Positions 17,201 through 27,768 of a DNA stretch of 64,000 nt are shown piece after piece (position 1 is the stretch's first letter; every line of letters begins with the position of its first letter). The notes under the pieces are model-generated. The model was not told the DNA's origin. It worked only from the letters and a program-made list of their open reading frames with translations, and searched no databases. Location: positions 3,100,001-3,164,000 of the forward strand of contig NZ_AP018823.1 in assembly GCF_002217795.2 (NCBI RefSeq). The letters run 5' to 3'. The stretch is from Aquitalea magnusonii. GTDB taxonomy: Bacteria; Pseudomonadota; Gammaproteobacteria; Burkholderiales; Chromobacteriaceae. A program made the translations under genes and the position numbers.

Positions 17201-17436
17201 AGAACAGCAACGACGCAGCCATCTGCAAGGCAGTGATCGCACTGGGACAAAGCCTGGGGCTGGCCGTCATTGCCGAAGGGGTGGAAACCAGCGGCCAGTA
17301 CGATTTCATGGTGGCGCAAGGCTGTCTGGCGGTGCAGGGCTTCCTGTTCAGCAAGGCCATGCCAGCCAGTCAACTGCCTGGCTGGCTAAGCCAGGCCCAG
17401 CCGCATGGTATGGCGGAAAATGCAGCGGCAGGCTGA
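14230..17436 (+). CDS. Cache-HAMP-PAS-GGDEF-EAL bifunctional c-di-GMP protein
   Basis: I start this at the ATG at 14230 (MSTQFSPHG), giving 1068 residues; the frame is open 51 codons further without content. Order: TM1 (about 17-38), periplasmic Cache domain, TM2 (about 295-317), HAMP, two PAS domains (about 370-490 and 500-620), GGDEF (about 630-800) and EAL (about 810-1060). The cyclase site is an intact GGDEF with a RTGD inhibitory site five residues before it. The phosphodiesterase site keeps EALLRW, NVSARQF, DDFGTGYSSL, KIDRSF and EGVET. Both activities are therefore possible, with PAS/Cache control deciding the balance. It lies 157 bp after amtB and is convergent, 14 bp away, with another GGDEF-EAL gene. 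Confidence 0.92.
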   Translation: MSTQFSPHGRRSLRTRITLGMLLALVLTLWLATLLISHSLRQQMEDTISAQQFSTVSLAAREVDRSVRERVQALQSLTTQFKGKPVSTAAIQPELLRRPILLMMFNWGIVVLDKNGEVKASIPESLGRNGRSYADSAFFRLAMQHGGRYITEPMQGHYSGQPVISMLEPLLDAHGKLVGLIMGVTNLAQANFLDDISSARYGATGSFFITAPQSRRYIMSSDKQRLLKAGPPPGINALYDRYINGYEGSGVAMSSRGVLELSSSVHIKSTGWLMQSVLPAEEAFAPIHTLQHQLFALALLLTLLAGGLCWWWLRRQLLPLSEATQLLTRMGDGELPKQPLPVSRADEVGLLATSFNTLLERIQREEEKAAEHAANRLLRKIVSQIPGVVFQYRMFSDGHGCFPFASEAFYDIYGIRPETVNQCADPIRNMVHPLDRDSFFEALHHSAQTLTQWRTEYRICLPDGQIKWLLVDAMPEQDGDEVLWYGFIADISRHKSMEAELRIAATTFLTQEGIMVTDPEGCILRVNPSFCQITGYDSADVVGKTPAVLSSHRHPAAFYQQLWQSLLEHGAWQGEIWNTRKNGEVFPEWLTITAVKDSAGHTSHYVAIFQDITERKAAADEIQTLAFYDALTHLPNRRLLQDRLQHALDAARRQKAYGALLFLDLDNFKSLNDTMGHDIGDILLQEVAGRLLRCLRTGDTVARLGGDEFIVMLENLGAQRDQAMREAETVGRKILATLHQPYQLRGQDYRGSSSLGIALFADENSSSEDILKQADLAMYQAKSAGRNTLRFFDPLMQAEINARTRLEAELHQALEQGEFSLYYQPQIHHGQPCRSVEALLRWHSPQHGLMLPAAFIALAEQSNLILAIDHWVLQQACIQLAEWAKNPATAGLSIAVNVSARQFHQADFVSRVSALLRESGANPTLLKLEITESLLLMKLRDAACKMNSLRAMGITFALDDFGTGYSSLSYLKQLPLDQVKIDRSFVRDVLENSNDAAICKAVIALGQSLGLAVIAEGVETSGQYDFMVAQGCLAVQGFLFSKAMPASQLPGWLSQAQPHGMAENAAAG

Positions 17437-17450
17437 AGCCGGATGCAGCC

Positions 17451-20400
17451 TCAGCCGCTGGCGCTGGCTGTGGCCTGGTGCTGCCGCGCATAGGCAGTGA
17501 ATTCTGCGGCCGGCAGTGGCCGGCTAAACCAATAGCCCTGCAGTTCCTTGCAGCCATGGCTGCGCAGTATTTCCAGCTGCGCTGCCGTTTCCACGCCTTC
17601 GGCAATGGTCAACAGGCCCAGACTGTCCGCCATGTGGATGATGGCGGCAACCAGGGCGCTGTCTTCCGGATCGGTCTCGATGTCGCGCACGAAGGTCTGG
17701 TCTATCTTCAGCTTGTAGACGCGGAACTGCTTGAGCAGGTTGAGCGAGGAATAGCCGGTGCCAAAATCGTCGATCGACATGCGTACTCCCTGCTCGTGCA
17801 GGGCATTCATCACGGCAATCGCCTGCTGCGGATCGTACATGGCCACGCCTTCGGTCAGCTCCAGCTCCAGACAACTGGCGGGCAGGCCTTCTTCCTGCAG
17901 GATGCGCGCCACCAGTGCCGGCAGATCGGCCTGGCGGAATTGCACCGCCGACAGATTGACCGCCATCACCAGCGCCAGCCCCTGATCCCGCCACTGCCTG
18001 GCCTGGCGTACTGCCTGACGCAATACCCACTCCCCCAGCTGCAGAATCAGTCCGCAGTCCTCCGCCACCGGGATGAATTCGCCGGGCGAAATGCTGCCCA
18101 GCTCGGGGTGGTTCCAGCGCAGCAGCGCTTCGGCCCCCACCAGACGGCCATCCGTCATGGCCAGTTGCGGCTGGTAGTGAATGCTCAGTTGCTGCTGGTC
18201 CAGCGCCGTGCGCAGTGCATTCACCAGTTGCAGGTGGCGTGTGGCCTTTTGCTGGATGGCGGCGGTGTAGAAGCGGTAGCAGCTGCGTCCGGCTTTCTTG
18301 GCCAGATACATGGCGGCATCGGCACAGCGCGACAGGGTTTCCAGGTCCTGGCCATCCTGTGGGCACACCGCAATGCCGATGGAGGCCGACACGTTCAGAT
18401 CGTAAGGGTCTACCCGACACGGGCGGGCAATGTTCTCCAGCAGCGTGTGGGCCAGTTGCTCGGCACGGGCGGCATCGGCATGCGGCAGCAACAGGATGAA
18501 CTCGTCGCCGCCCAGCCGCGACACGACAGCACCTTCTGGCAACACCACGCGCAGCCGGGCCGCCAGCCTGACCAGCAGGGCATCGCCCACGCTGTGGCCC
18601 AGCGAATCGTTGATGTCCTTGAAATGATCCAGGTCGAGAAACATCAGCGCCAGGGCCGTCTGTTCGCGCGCAGCTTGCTGCAGCGCCTGCTCACACTGTT
18701 CTTCCAGCATCACCCGGTTGGGCAGGCCGGTGAGTACATCGTAATGTGCCAGGTAGCGGATGTGCTGTTCGTTCTGCTTGCGCGAGGTGATGTCGCGGGT
18801 AATGGCCAGCAGCATGCTGATGTTGCCGTCTTCATCGCGCATCGGCGCAGCATGGGTTTCCAGCCAGCGTCGGCTGCCACGCAGGCCGGTAATCTCGAAC
18901 TCCAGCGTCCGGCTCTCGCCATTCATCACCGCCTGGTGCAGTTGGCGGAAGTCCGCGTGATATTCCGGGCGGATGAAATGCAGCAAACCCAGTTGCTGCA
19001 CCTGCGGCAGGCTGTCGACTTCCAGCATGCCCATGCCGGCGCGGTTCATTTCCAGCAACTGGCCATCCCGCGCCACCACCTTGATGCATTCCGGCTCGGT
19101 TTCGATGATGGTGCGCAGGCGCTGCTCGCTTTGCTGCAGGGCGGCGCTGGCTTGCTGGCGCGCCTGTTCGCGCTGGAAGCTGTCCAGCGCGTAATCCAGG
19201 TCCATCACCATTTCCTCGATCAGCTTGCGCGCGGCCAGATCAAAAGCATGCGCCTCCGCACTGTACAGGGTGAGAGCACCGATGATGCGCCCCTCGCGCT
19301 GCAAGGGCAGTGAGGCCGACGCCCCCCAGCCGTACTGCTCTGCCCTGGCATGCCAGGGCGCGGTTGCGGGATCGTTGCGGAAGTCCTGGCACCACTGTGC
19401 CAGGCCGGTCAGCACGGCCCGTCCGGTAGGGCCATGGCTGAGCGGATCGGCAGCATCGGTGGCCAGCGGCAAGTCGCTCAGATAGTCGGTGCCACTGCCA
19501 AACGCACACAGTGGCCGGATCTGCCGCGCTTCCTCGTCTAACAGCCCTACCCACACCATCTTCATGCCACCATGCACCACCGCCGCCTGACAGATCTGCT
19601 CAAACAGCTCGTGCGGGTCACGGCTGCGTACAATTGCCTGGTTGCACTGGCTCAGGGCGTTGTACAGCCCGGTCAGACGCTGGTTGCGCGCATCGGCCAG
19701 CCGGCGCGCTTCGTCCAGTCGCTGCAGCTTGGACCAGGTTTCGGCCAGCCAGCCCATTACCGTGTTGCCGGCAGGGGGCGGCAGGGCAAGCGGAGTGGAA
19801 AAATCGCCACTGCCCAGCCGTGCCAGGCTGGCGTGCAAGTCGGCTACCGAGGCACCAAGAATGCCGTGCAGATTGCGCCGCAAGCTCCAGAGCAGCGGAA
19901 TCAGCAGCAGGAACAAGGTAATGAACAGGCTGCGCAGTTGCCAGGCATAGCGTTCGGCATCGTGTACCGCCTGTGCCGTGCGCTGTTCCGACTGGCGGTT
20001 AAAGGCGGCAATCGGCTGCATGATGCCGGCCTTGGCGCGCTGATAAGCCGCATCGTGCAACATCTGGATGGCCTGCTGCCGCTGCGGCGAGTCCAGTGGC
20101 GGATTGCCGGCCACCAGACGCATGGCGGCCAACTCGGTACGGGTCAGGGCATCGGAATTGGCCTTGGCAGTGCTGAGCATGGCCATTTCTGCCGGGGTGA
20201 AACCGGCGGCGCGCATGCGCTGCAACAAGGACGCGGCAGGCGCGGTAGGCGGCGGGTGCTGCGGGTCTTCCAGCACCTGGTCCCAGTAGCTGCTCTGGTA
20301 ATCGACAGGCCGCGGTGCCTTGCCATCGCGGATGGCCAGGATTTCACGGTAGTGCTGCTGATAGTGCGGATTGCCGGTTACCACATAGGTGCGCACCATG

Positions 20401-20594
20401 CGGGTCAGGTCTTCGCTGGTCTGGCGCAACTCCCCGGCCAGCAAAATCGATGCATGCCGCGCCTCGTTGGCCTGATCAATGGCCTGCTCGGCCCGCACAT
20501 ACAGCACAAAGCTGACAACAACGGCAACAAATACCAGCAGGATCAACCAGTAGTAGCGGGAGAGCAGCAGCAGTTTGCTCTTGACGGTCAGCAT
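17451..20594 (-). CDS. HAMP-GAF-PAS-GGDEF-EAL c-di-GMP protein
   Basis: A 1047-residue protein. TM1 is at about 14-33, followed by a mostly helical periplasmic domain with 'ELRQTSEDLTRMVRTYV', and TM2 at about 222-240. Then come HAMP/linker, GAF (about 310-470), PAS (about 485-600), GGDEF (about 610-775) and EAL (about 785-1035). GGDEF is intact, but the position five residues upstream reads PEGA in place of RxxD, so no I-site. The EAL residues are all present (EALLRW, NLSAVQF, DDFGTGYSSL, KIDQTF, EGVET). Active phosphodiesterase is likely and cyclase possible. The periplasmic helical input resembles that of other GAF-PAS-GGDEF-EAL proteins, but its ligand is unknown. Confidence 0.92.
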   Translation of the reverse strand: MLTVKSKLLLLSRYYWLILLVFVAVVVSFVLYVRAEQAIDQANEARHASILLAGELRQTSEDLTRMVRTYVVTGNPHYQQHYREILAIRDGKAPRPVDYQSSYWDQVLEDPQHPPPTAPAASLLQRMRAAGFTPAEMAMLSTAKANSDALTRTELAAMRLVAGNPPLDSPQRQQAIQMLHDAAYQRAKAGIMQPIAAFNRQSEQRTAQAVHDAERYAWQLRSLFITLFLLLIPLLWSLRRNLHGILGASVADLHASLARLGSGDFSTPLALPPPAGNTVMGWLAETWSKLQRLDEARRLADARNQRLTGLYNALSQCNQAIVRSRDPHELFEQICQAAVVHGGMKMVWVGLLDEEARQIRPLCAFGSGTDYLSDLPLATDAADPLSHGPTGRAVLTGLAQWCQDFRNDPATAPWHARAEQYGWGASASLPLQREGRIIGALTLYSAEAHAFDLAARKLIEEMVMDLDYALDSFQREQARQQASAALQQSEQRLRTIIETEPECIKVVARDGQLLEMNRAGMGMLEVDSLPQVQQLGLLHFIRPEYHADFRQLHQAVMNGESRTLEFEITGLRGSRRWLETHAAPMRDEDGNISMLLAITRDITSRKQNEQHIRYLAHYDVLTGLPNRVMLEEQCEQALQQAAREQTALALMFLDLDHFKDINDSLGHSVGDALLVRLAARLRVVLPEGAVVSRLGGDEFILLLPHADAARAEQLAHTLLENIARPCRVDPYDLNVSASIGIAVCPQDGQDLETLSRCADAAMYLAKKAGRSCYRFYTAAIQQKATRHLQLVNALRTALDQQQLSIHYQPQLAMTDGRLVGAEALLRWNHPELGSISPGEFIPVAEDCGLILQLGEWVLRQAVRQARQWRDQGLALVMAVNLSAVQFRQADLPALVARILQEEGLPASCLELELTEGVAMYDPQQAIAVMNALHEQGVRMSIDDFGTGYSSLNLLKQFRVYKLKIDQTFVRDIETDPEDSALVAAIIHMADSLGLLTIAEGVETAAQLEILRSHGCKELQGYWFSRPLPAAEFTAYARQHQATASASG

Positions 20595-20836
20595 GGCCTT
20601 GGCAGCCCTTTGTTATCGTATGGCCCTGATGGCGAGAGGGGTGGGCGTATTTGCCTGATTATGGCGCAAAAACAGTAGTTTCACAGGTTGAATCAGACAA
20701 TAGCAGCCTTACTATACGCTCAGTTCGCGGCTGCACGCGCGCAGCACCGCCTGCTGTCAGCAGCCGGCAACAGCATGTTCAGCCGACGGAAACTGCCCTA
20801 TGCTGCCGTTTCACCCCGACTCCTTCAGGACAACAC

Positions 20837-21871
20837 ATGACATTGGCGCAATGGCTTGATATCCCCTTCTCCATCATTCAGGCACCAATGGCTGGGGTGC
20901 AGGGCAGCCGGCTGGCCATTGCTGTCAGCACCGCCGGCGGGCTGGGCTCGCTGCCAGCCGCCATGCTGTCCGCCACGCAGTTGCATGCCGAACTGCAGGC
21001 GCTGCAAGTGCTGGGCGGAAAGCCGTACAACCTCAACTTTTTCTGTCATCAGATGCCGGCGGACGATCCGGCCCGCTTGGCCGGCTGGCAGACAGTGCTG
21101 CAGCCCTACTACCAACAGGAGGGCCTGAGCGCCGCCCCCAGCAGCGCGGCACAGCGTCTGCCCTTCAATCAGGAGATGGCGGATATGGTCAGCCATTACC
21201 GCCCGGCCGTGGTCAGCTTTCATTTCGGCCTGCCCGCGCCGGCGCTGCTGCAACAGGTGAAAGCGGCGGGCTGCAAGGTGCTGTCCTCGGCCACCACCGT
21301 GGCCGAGGCGCGCTGGCTGGAAGCCAACGGCGCGGACGCCATCATCGCCCAGGGGCTGGAGGCGGGCGGGCATCGTGGCATGTTTCTTGATATGGACCTG
21401 GACACGCAGTTGGGCAGTTTTGCCCTGTTGCCGCAGGTGGTGGCCGCGGTAAAGCTGCCGGTGATTGCGGCCGGTGGCATTGCCGATGCGGCCGGGATTG
21501 CCGCCGCCATGCGGCTGGGCGCTGCCGGCGTGCAGCTAGGAACCGCCTATCTGCTGTGCGATGAAGCCGACACCAGTGCGCTGCATCGTGCCGCACTGGG
21601 CAGACCACAAGCCGCGCATACCGCACTGACCACGCTGTACAGCGGCAGACCGGCGCGCGGCATCGTCAACCGGCTGATGCGCGAGCTGGGGCCACGCCAC
21701 CCGGCGGCTCCCGCCTTCCCGCTGGCAGCGGCAGCACTCGCCCCCTTGCGCGCCGCGGCCGAAGCACAGGGCCGGGATGATTTCAGCCCGCTGTGGTGCG
21801 GGCAAAATGCCAGCGGCTGCCGCGCGGTTTCTGCCGCCGTGCTCACCCGCCAGTTGGCCGGCCAGACGTAA
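20837..21871 (+). CDS. Nitronate monooxygenase (NMO family, FMN)
   Basis: A 344-residue TIM-barrel flavoprotein of the 2-nitropropane dioxygenase/nitronate monooxygenase family, which oxidises alkyl nitronates with oxygen and FMN. The ATG at 20837 begins the conserved 'DIPFSIIQAPMAGV' strand and has AGGA before it; the upstream open frame is not conserved. Catalytic-His motif GLEAGGHRG is present, as are the phosphate-binding 'VIAAGGIADAAGIAAAMRLGAAGVQLGTAYL' elements, of which the glycines are typical. It is likely involved in detoxifying nitronates such as propionate-3-nitronate. It is monocistronic, with no associated regulator. Confidence 0.9.
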   Translation: MTLAQWLDIPFSIIQAPMAGVQGSRLAIAVSTAGGLGSLPAAMLSATQLHAELQALQVLGGKPYNLNFFCHQMPADDPARLAGWQTVLQPYYQQEGLSAAPSSAAQRLPFNQEMADMVSHYRPAVVSFHFGLPAPALLQQVKAAGCKVLSSATTVAEARWLEANGADAIIAQGLEAGGHRGMFLDMDLDTQLGSFALLPQVVAAVKLPVIAAGGIADAAGIAAAMRLGAAGVQLGTAYLLCDEADTSALHRAALGRPQAAHTALTTLYSGRPARGIVNRLMRELGPRHPAAPAFPLAAAALAPLRAAAEAQGRDDFSPLWCGQNASGCRAVSAAVLTRQLAGQT

Positions 21872-21957
21872 GCATTGCAAAACCGGGTAAAGCCCGGCAA
21901 CGGGCAGGCCGGGGCTTGCTAGTCTGGCACTGTCACTGGCTACCGGAGGCCCGACAG

Positions 21958-22248
21958 ATGCCATTTATCCAACGCCCTGCCCTGCTGATATGCGGGCTGC
22001 TGCTGGCGGCTATCGCCCATGCCGCTGCTCCGCCGCCTGCGCCCGCCGCTGGCGATATGCCACCTTCTGATGACCCGCAGCCAGCGGGCCATGCGCCACC
22101 GCCGGAAGCCTTTGCCGCCTGCGCCGGTCAACATCCGGGCGACCAGGTGCTGCTCAGGCTGCCAGGGCAGGCCATCAAAGCGCGCTGCGTCGATATTCAG
22201 GGTCGGTTGGCGGCCCGGCCAGAGCAGCCACCGCCGCCACGGCAATGA
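21958..22248 (+). CDS. Small exported proline-rich protein of unknown function
   Basis: A 96-residue protein with a good signal peptide (residues 1-23, ending AHA-A) and a GGAGG ribosome site 8 bases before the ATG. The mature part begins with a Pro/Ala-rich spacer. A compact segment follows, with two cysteines ('FAACAGQHPGDQVLLRL' and 'IKARCVDIQGRL'), and the end is again Pro-rich. The Cys spacing suggests a disulfide-stabilised mini-domain. Short ORFs of this pattern (CAG...GD.V...C...GRL) occur in Proteobacteria as uncharacterised periplasmic proteins. A terminator follows immediately. I do not assign a function. Confidence 0.7.
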   Translation: MPFIQRPALLICGLLLAAIAHAAAPPPAPAAGDMPPSDDPQPAGHAPPPEAFAACAGQHPGDQVLLRLPGQAIKARCVDIQGRLAARPEQPPPPRQ

Positions 22249-22272
22249 AAAAAGCCCCGCGATGCGGGGCTT
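22246..22272. terminator. Bidirectional terminator between the small exported protein and the deaminase
   Basis: GAAAAAAGCCCCGC-gat-GCGGGGCTT hairpin between two convergent genes. The A-tract serves the minus-strand deaminase; the plus-strand T-run is short. Confidence 0.75.
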
Positions 22273-22305
22273 GCTGTGCGGTCAGCGGGTAACAACAAGG
22301 CCATC

Positions 22306-23625
<1,320 letters not shown>

Positions 23626-23630
23626 TCATC

Positions 23631-26600
23631 ATGAACGTGCCCAACTTCCAGCAGGCTTTGCAGCAGACTTCACAGGCCTTCGCCATTCTCGATGCCCAAG
23701 GGCGCATCAGCTATGCCAATCCTGCTTTCTGCAGCTTGTTTTGCTACAGCTTGCAGGAGCTGGAGGGACAGTCCATCAGCATGATCATCCCGCTGGGGGC
23801 CTGCGACTGCACATGTCAGAAGGGCATCGCCAAGGATGTCACCCCGATGCGTCCCTTCCAGGGCGAAGTGCGCCGCCTGGCGCGTGACGGACGCAGCATT
23901 ACCACCATGCTGCACTGCAGCGCGCTGTGCAATGCCGCCGGAGACACCGAAGGCTATGTGCTGTCCTACACCGATATTGCCGACCGCAAGGCGACGGAAC
24001 TGGCCTTGCAACAGGCCAATGCGCAGTTGTCGCTGGCACTGGATGCCTCACAGCTATCGCTATGGGATATGGACATCCTGCAGGATAGTGCCAGCCTGGA
24101 TGCGCGCTGGGCTGACATGCTGGGCTATCCGGCCATCGCGCAGCAATGCCGTGCCACCAGCATGCTGGCCGCCGTCCATCCGGACGATCATCAGCGCGTG
24201 TTCCAGTCCAGCATGGCGGTACTCAGCGGCAAGCAGCCGCACTTTCAGGAAGAGTTCCGCTACCGCAACGCCGGCGGCGGCTGGACCTGGATACGCTGTA
24301 CCGGCAAGGTGGTGGCACGTAATCCACAGGGCATGGCCCTGCGTGCCATCGGCACCAACCAGGACATTACCGCGCGCAAGAACAGCGAAGCACTGATTGT
24401 CAACGCCGCCCATCACGACTGGCTTACCGGCCTGCCCAACCGTTTTTCGCTGACCAGCCATCTGGCGGAGGCGCTGCACCGCGCCCAGCGTCAGGAACGG
24501 CTGGTAGCGGTCTGCATGATCGATCTGGATGACTTCAAGCCGGTCAACGACACCTGGGGGCATGAGGCGGGTGACCAGTTGCTCAAGGAACTGGCACAGC
24601 GGCTGCAGCGGCTGCTGCGCAAAACCGACTTCGTCGCCCGCCTGGGGGGGATGAATTCGTGGTGGTGATGGAAGACCTGCCGCCAGAGGACGCCCTGCCA
24701 CAACTGGAAACCGCGCTCCAGCGCCTGCATCAGGCGGTGGAAAGCCCTTTCCGGCTGGGCGGTGAGATGGAGGCAGAAGTCGGCATGACGGTGGGGCTGT
24801 CACTGTTTCCGCATGACGGCGTAGAGCCGGATGCGCTGATGCGGCAGGCCGATGCGGCGATGTATCAGGCCAAGCAGCATAAATCCAGACGCCGACGCTG
24901 GTGGCGCATGGTATCGGAAGAAGCCGGCTACCCGCAGGAAGAAAACAGTCATTTCGAAATATACGGTGCCGAGGCCGCCCGCCTGCTGCGCAAATCCACC
25001 CGCCTGATCCACGCGACCACCGACATCTATATTCAGCATTTCTATGCCCAGGACAATCCGGAAGGCACCAAACTGGCCGTGCTGGCCAGCCTGGATCCGG
25101 CGCGGCAGCAGGGGCTGGAACAGCGCCAGCGTCAATTCCTGTTGCAGATCCTCGCCCCGGACAGCCAGTCCGCACAGATCAGCCGCGACAGCCGCCAACT
25201 GGGCTACATCCACAGCCTGGTCGGCGTCACCCCGGTAATGCTGGTGCAGAGTGTGGAACTGTTCCGCCGTACCTTCAGCGAACAACTGAACCTGGCCCTG
25301 CTCCCCATCCGCCAGCGCTACCGGCTGCTGGAAATCGTCGACAGTCGGCTGCAAGAGCAATTGCATGCCCAACTGGAAGCCGGTGCCCAAGTGCAAAGCC
25401 AGTATCTGGAAAGCGTCTCCCTGCCGATGCCGCATCATGGCACCCTGTGGGCAGATGCCGTCAGCAGCGAGCTGGAACAGTTGGGCAAATTGCCGGGCAT
25501 GCAGGCCGTGCTGCTGATGCGGCTGATGTCCAATGGCGTGTTCGTGCCGGAAAACAGCCGCGGGCCGCTGGGCAAACTGGTAGCCAACCGCCTGCAGATG
25601 CCCGGTTCCGAGGCGGTGGTGGATGCCTCATCCAGCCGTGGACAAGGTCTGACTGCCGTGGCATGGCGCAGCGGACGCATCTGCAGCACCGCCTCCTACA
25701 GCCAGGACCAGCGCTATGCCACCTGGCATCAACAGGCAGGCGCCGTCAACATCCGCTCTGCCATGAGCATCCCGGTACGCAATCCGGAGGGGCTGACCGT
25801 GGCGGTCATCAGCCTGTTTGGTGCCTACCCCAATCAGTTTGAATCGGCCAGCATGCAACAGTTTGCCCAAGGCCAGCAGCACCGCTGGGAACTGATCCTG
25901 GCCGCCAGCACCAAGCCGGCAGCCGCCATCCGGCAAAACCTGGCCATCGCCCTGCGCGAACGGCTGTTTGCCGGCGGCCTCACCATGTTCCTGCAACCAC
26001 TGGTCGACCTTAAAAGCGGCAAGGTGGTGAAAGTAGAGGCGCTGGCCCGGCTGATCCAGGCCGATGGCACCATCGTCAGTCCGGGCGTCTTCCTGCCGCT
26101 GCTGGGCGATGCCGACCTGGACCACCTGTTCCGGCTGGGGCTGGACAAGGCACTCAGCCAGGTGGCGGAACTGGACCGGCATGGCTTGCAGATCGACATC
26201 TCGCTCAATATCGCCCCCAGCACGCTGCAAGATGAAGACTGCCCGCAGTGGGTGGCCGCAGCCTTGGCCCGCCACGGCATCGCCCCGCACCGCCTCAGCC
26301 TGGAACTGCTGGAAACCGAGGATATCGCGCCACGGGCACAGGACCGCGCCATAGAACGGCTGCGCCGCACCGGCATCAAGCTGGCGATGGATGATCTGGG
26401 TTCGGGCTACAGCAGTCTGCAGCGGCTGAGCACCTTGCCGTTTGACACCATCAAGATCGACCAGAGCCTGACGCTGAACCTGCGCCGTACACCGCTGACC
26501 AGCCTGGCGCTGATCCGCGCCATCCTGCAACTGGGGCAGGATCTGGAACGCCAGGTAGTGGTGGAAGGGCTGGAAGACCGCGGCATGCAGGAAGCCGCCT

Positions 26601-26944
26601 GCATCCTGGGTGCCACGCTGGGACAAGGCTACAGCCTGGCCAGGCCCATGGCGCAACAAGACTTCATCCACTGGCAGCGGCATTTCCGGTTGCCACCGGC
26701 TGCCGGGGAAATCACCAGCTATCTGGGCGCGCTGGCACAACACTGGCTGTCCACCCAGCCGTCGTTCGCCCACGACAGGCAGCCACTGGAACACTGCCCG
26801 CTGCAGCACTTCCTGCTGCGCCAGCCCACCCTCCATGCCAAGGCGCTGGCGTGGCATGCCGCCTGTCACCAGCAGCAGGATCATGCCGAAGCCAGCCAGC
26901 GCCTGACCGACTGGCTGGTGGAGCAGATGCTGCTGGAAAGCTGA
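23631..26944 (+). pseudogene. PAS-PAS-GGDEF-globin-GAF-EAL protein broken by a 1-base frameshift in the GGDEF motif
   Basis: Two overlapping frames (ending at 24668 and starting at about 24659) encode one protein. The upstream frame reads PAS (about 5-110), PAS (about 120-245) and the first half of a GGDEF domain up to RLGG, then stops 6 codons later. The downstream frame resumes with VVVMEDL, the strand after GGDEF. The break is a run of seven G at 24644-24650; eight would restore GGDEF and a 1104-residue protein with an RKTD I-site. After GGDEF come a globin-coupled-sensor-like domain (about 440-590, candidate haem His528 in 'GYIHSLVGV'), a GAF-like region and EAL (about 773-1023). The EAL motifs are EALARL, MDDLGSGYSSL, KIDQSL and EGLED. 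Error, mutation or G-tract phase variation are all possible. ATG 23607 is an alternative start. Confidence 0.85.
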
Positions 26945-27114
26945 GCGGCGGCCTGCTGCCACGCTGATTCCGCTTTTACAGCAGGAAATAGCTAAGTTTT
27001 TGACTGTATTTTCAAAATAAAAAAGAAACTGCTTTCCCCGCGCCAGCCTTATGCGGCGGCGGGCATTGCGTAATAATCAGCGCCATTGCAGAACCACCGA
27101 TCAAGGAAACCATC

Positions 27115-27768
27115 ATGAACATCGCAGACCTCGTGCAGACCCGCTACACCACCAAGGCCTTCGACCCCACCCGCCAACTGAGTGCCGAGCAGGTAAGCCA
27201 GATCGAAACCCTGCTGCGCTTTAGCCCCTCCTCCACCAACTCCCAGCCCTGGCACTTTTTCGTGGCGGGCAGCGCCGAGGGGAAGGCCCGTATCGCCAAA
27301 GCCACCAGTGGCGGCTATGCCTTCAATGAAGCCAAGGTGCTGAATGCCTCGCATGTGGTGGTGTTCTGCAGCCGTGCCAGCATCGACGACCAGCATCTGG
27401 AAACGCTGCTGCAACAGGAAGCGGCCGACGGACGCTTTGCCAACGAGGAAGCCCGTGCCGGCCAGCACCGTGGCCGTTCCCATTTCGTCAACATGCACCG
27501 CTTTGAATTGCGCGATGCCCACCACTGGATGGAAAAGCAGGTCTACCTGTCGGTCGGCACCCTGCTGCTGGGCGCGGCAGCCATGCAGATTGATGCCTGC
27601 CCGATCGAAGGCTTCGACCAGAAGATACTGGATGAAGAACTGGGCCTGCGCGCCAAGGGTTTCACCAGCGCCGTCATCGTGGCACTGGGCTATCGCAGCG
27701 ACAGCGATTTCAACGCCAAGCTGCCCAAGTCGCGCCTGCCGGCCGACAGCGTCATCACCCGGCTGTAA
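27115..27768 (+). CDS. nfsB: Oxygen-insensitive NAD(P)H nitroreductase / dihydropteridine reductase
   Basis: A 217-residue FMN flavoprotein, the same length as E. coli NfsB. The diagnostic N-terminus 'RYTTKAFDPTRQLS', the FMN-binding 'SPSSTNSQPWHFFV', 'GRSHFVNMHRFELRDAHHWMEKQVYLSVGTLLLGAAAMQIDACPIEGFD' region (key residues Phe, Asn, Lys and the GxDA(C/T)PIEGF loop) and 'VIVALGYRS' are all present. It reduces nitroaromatics and quinones by two-electron steps. The gene is monocistronic. An AT-rich stretch just upstream (26990-27030) probably holds its promoter. It is followed by about 800 bases without an intact gene. Confidence 0.95.
   Translation: MNIADLVQTRYTTKAFDPTRQLSAEQVSQIETLLRFSPSSTNSQPWHFFVAGSAEGKARIAKATSGGYAFNEAKVLNASHVVVFCSRASIDDQHLETLLQQEAADGRFANEEARAGQHRGRSHFVNMHRFELRDAHHWMEKQVYLSVGTLLLGAAAMQIDACPIEGFDQKILDEELGLRAKGFTSAVIVALGYRSDSDFNAKLPKSRLPADSVITRL

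Noticed and set aside
16875..19313. An 812-codon plus-strand frame across the two GGDEF-EAL genes
   Set aside because: It overlaps two genes with complete domain signatures in other frames and has no conserved motif of its own.
23631..26944. Two separate genes, a PAS protein and an EAL protein
   Set aside because: The two frames join precisely within one GGDEF motif. A single extra G restores a continuous domain, so they are one broken gene.
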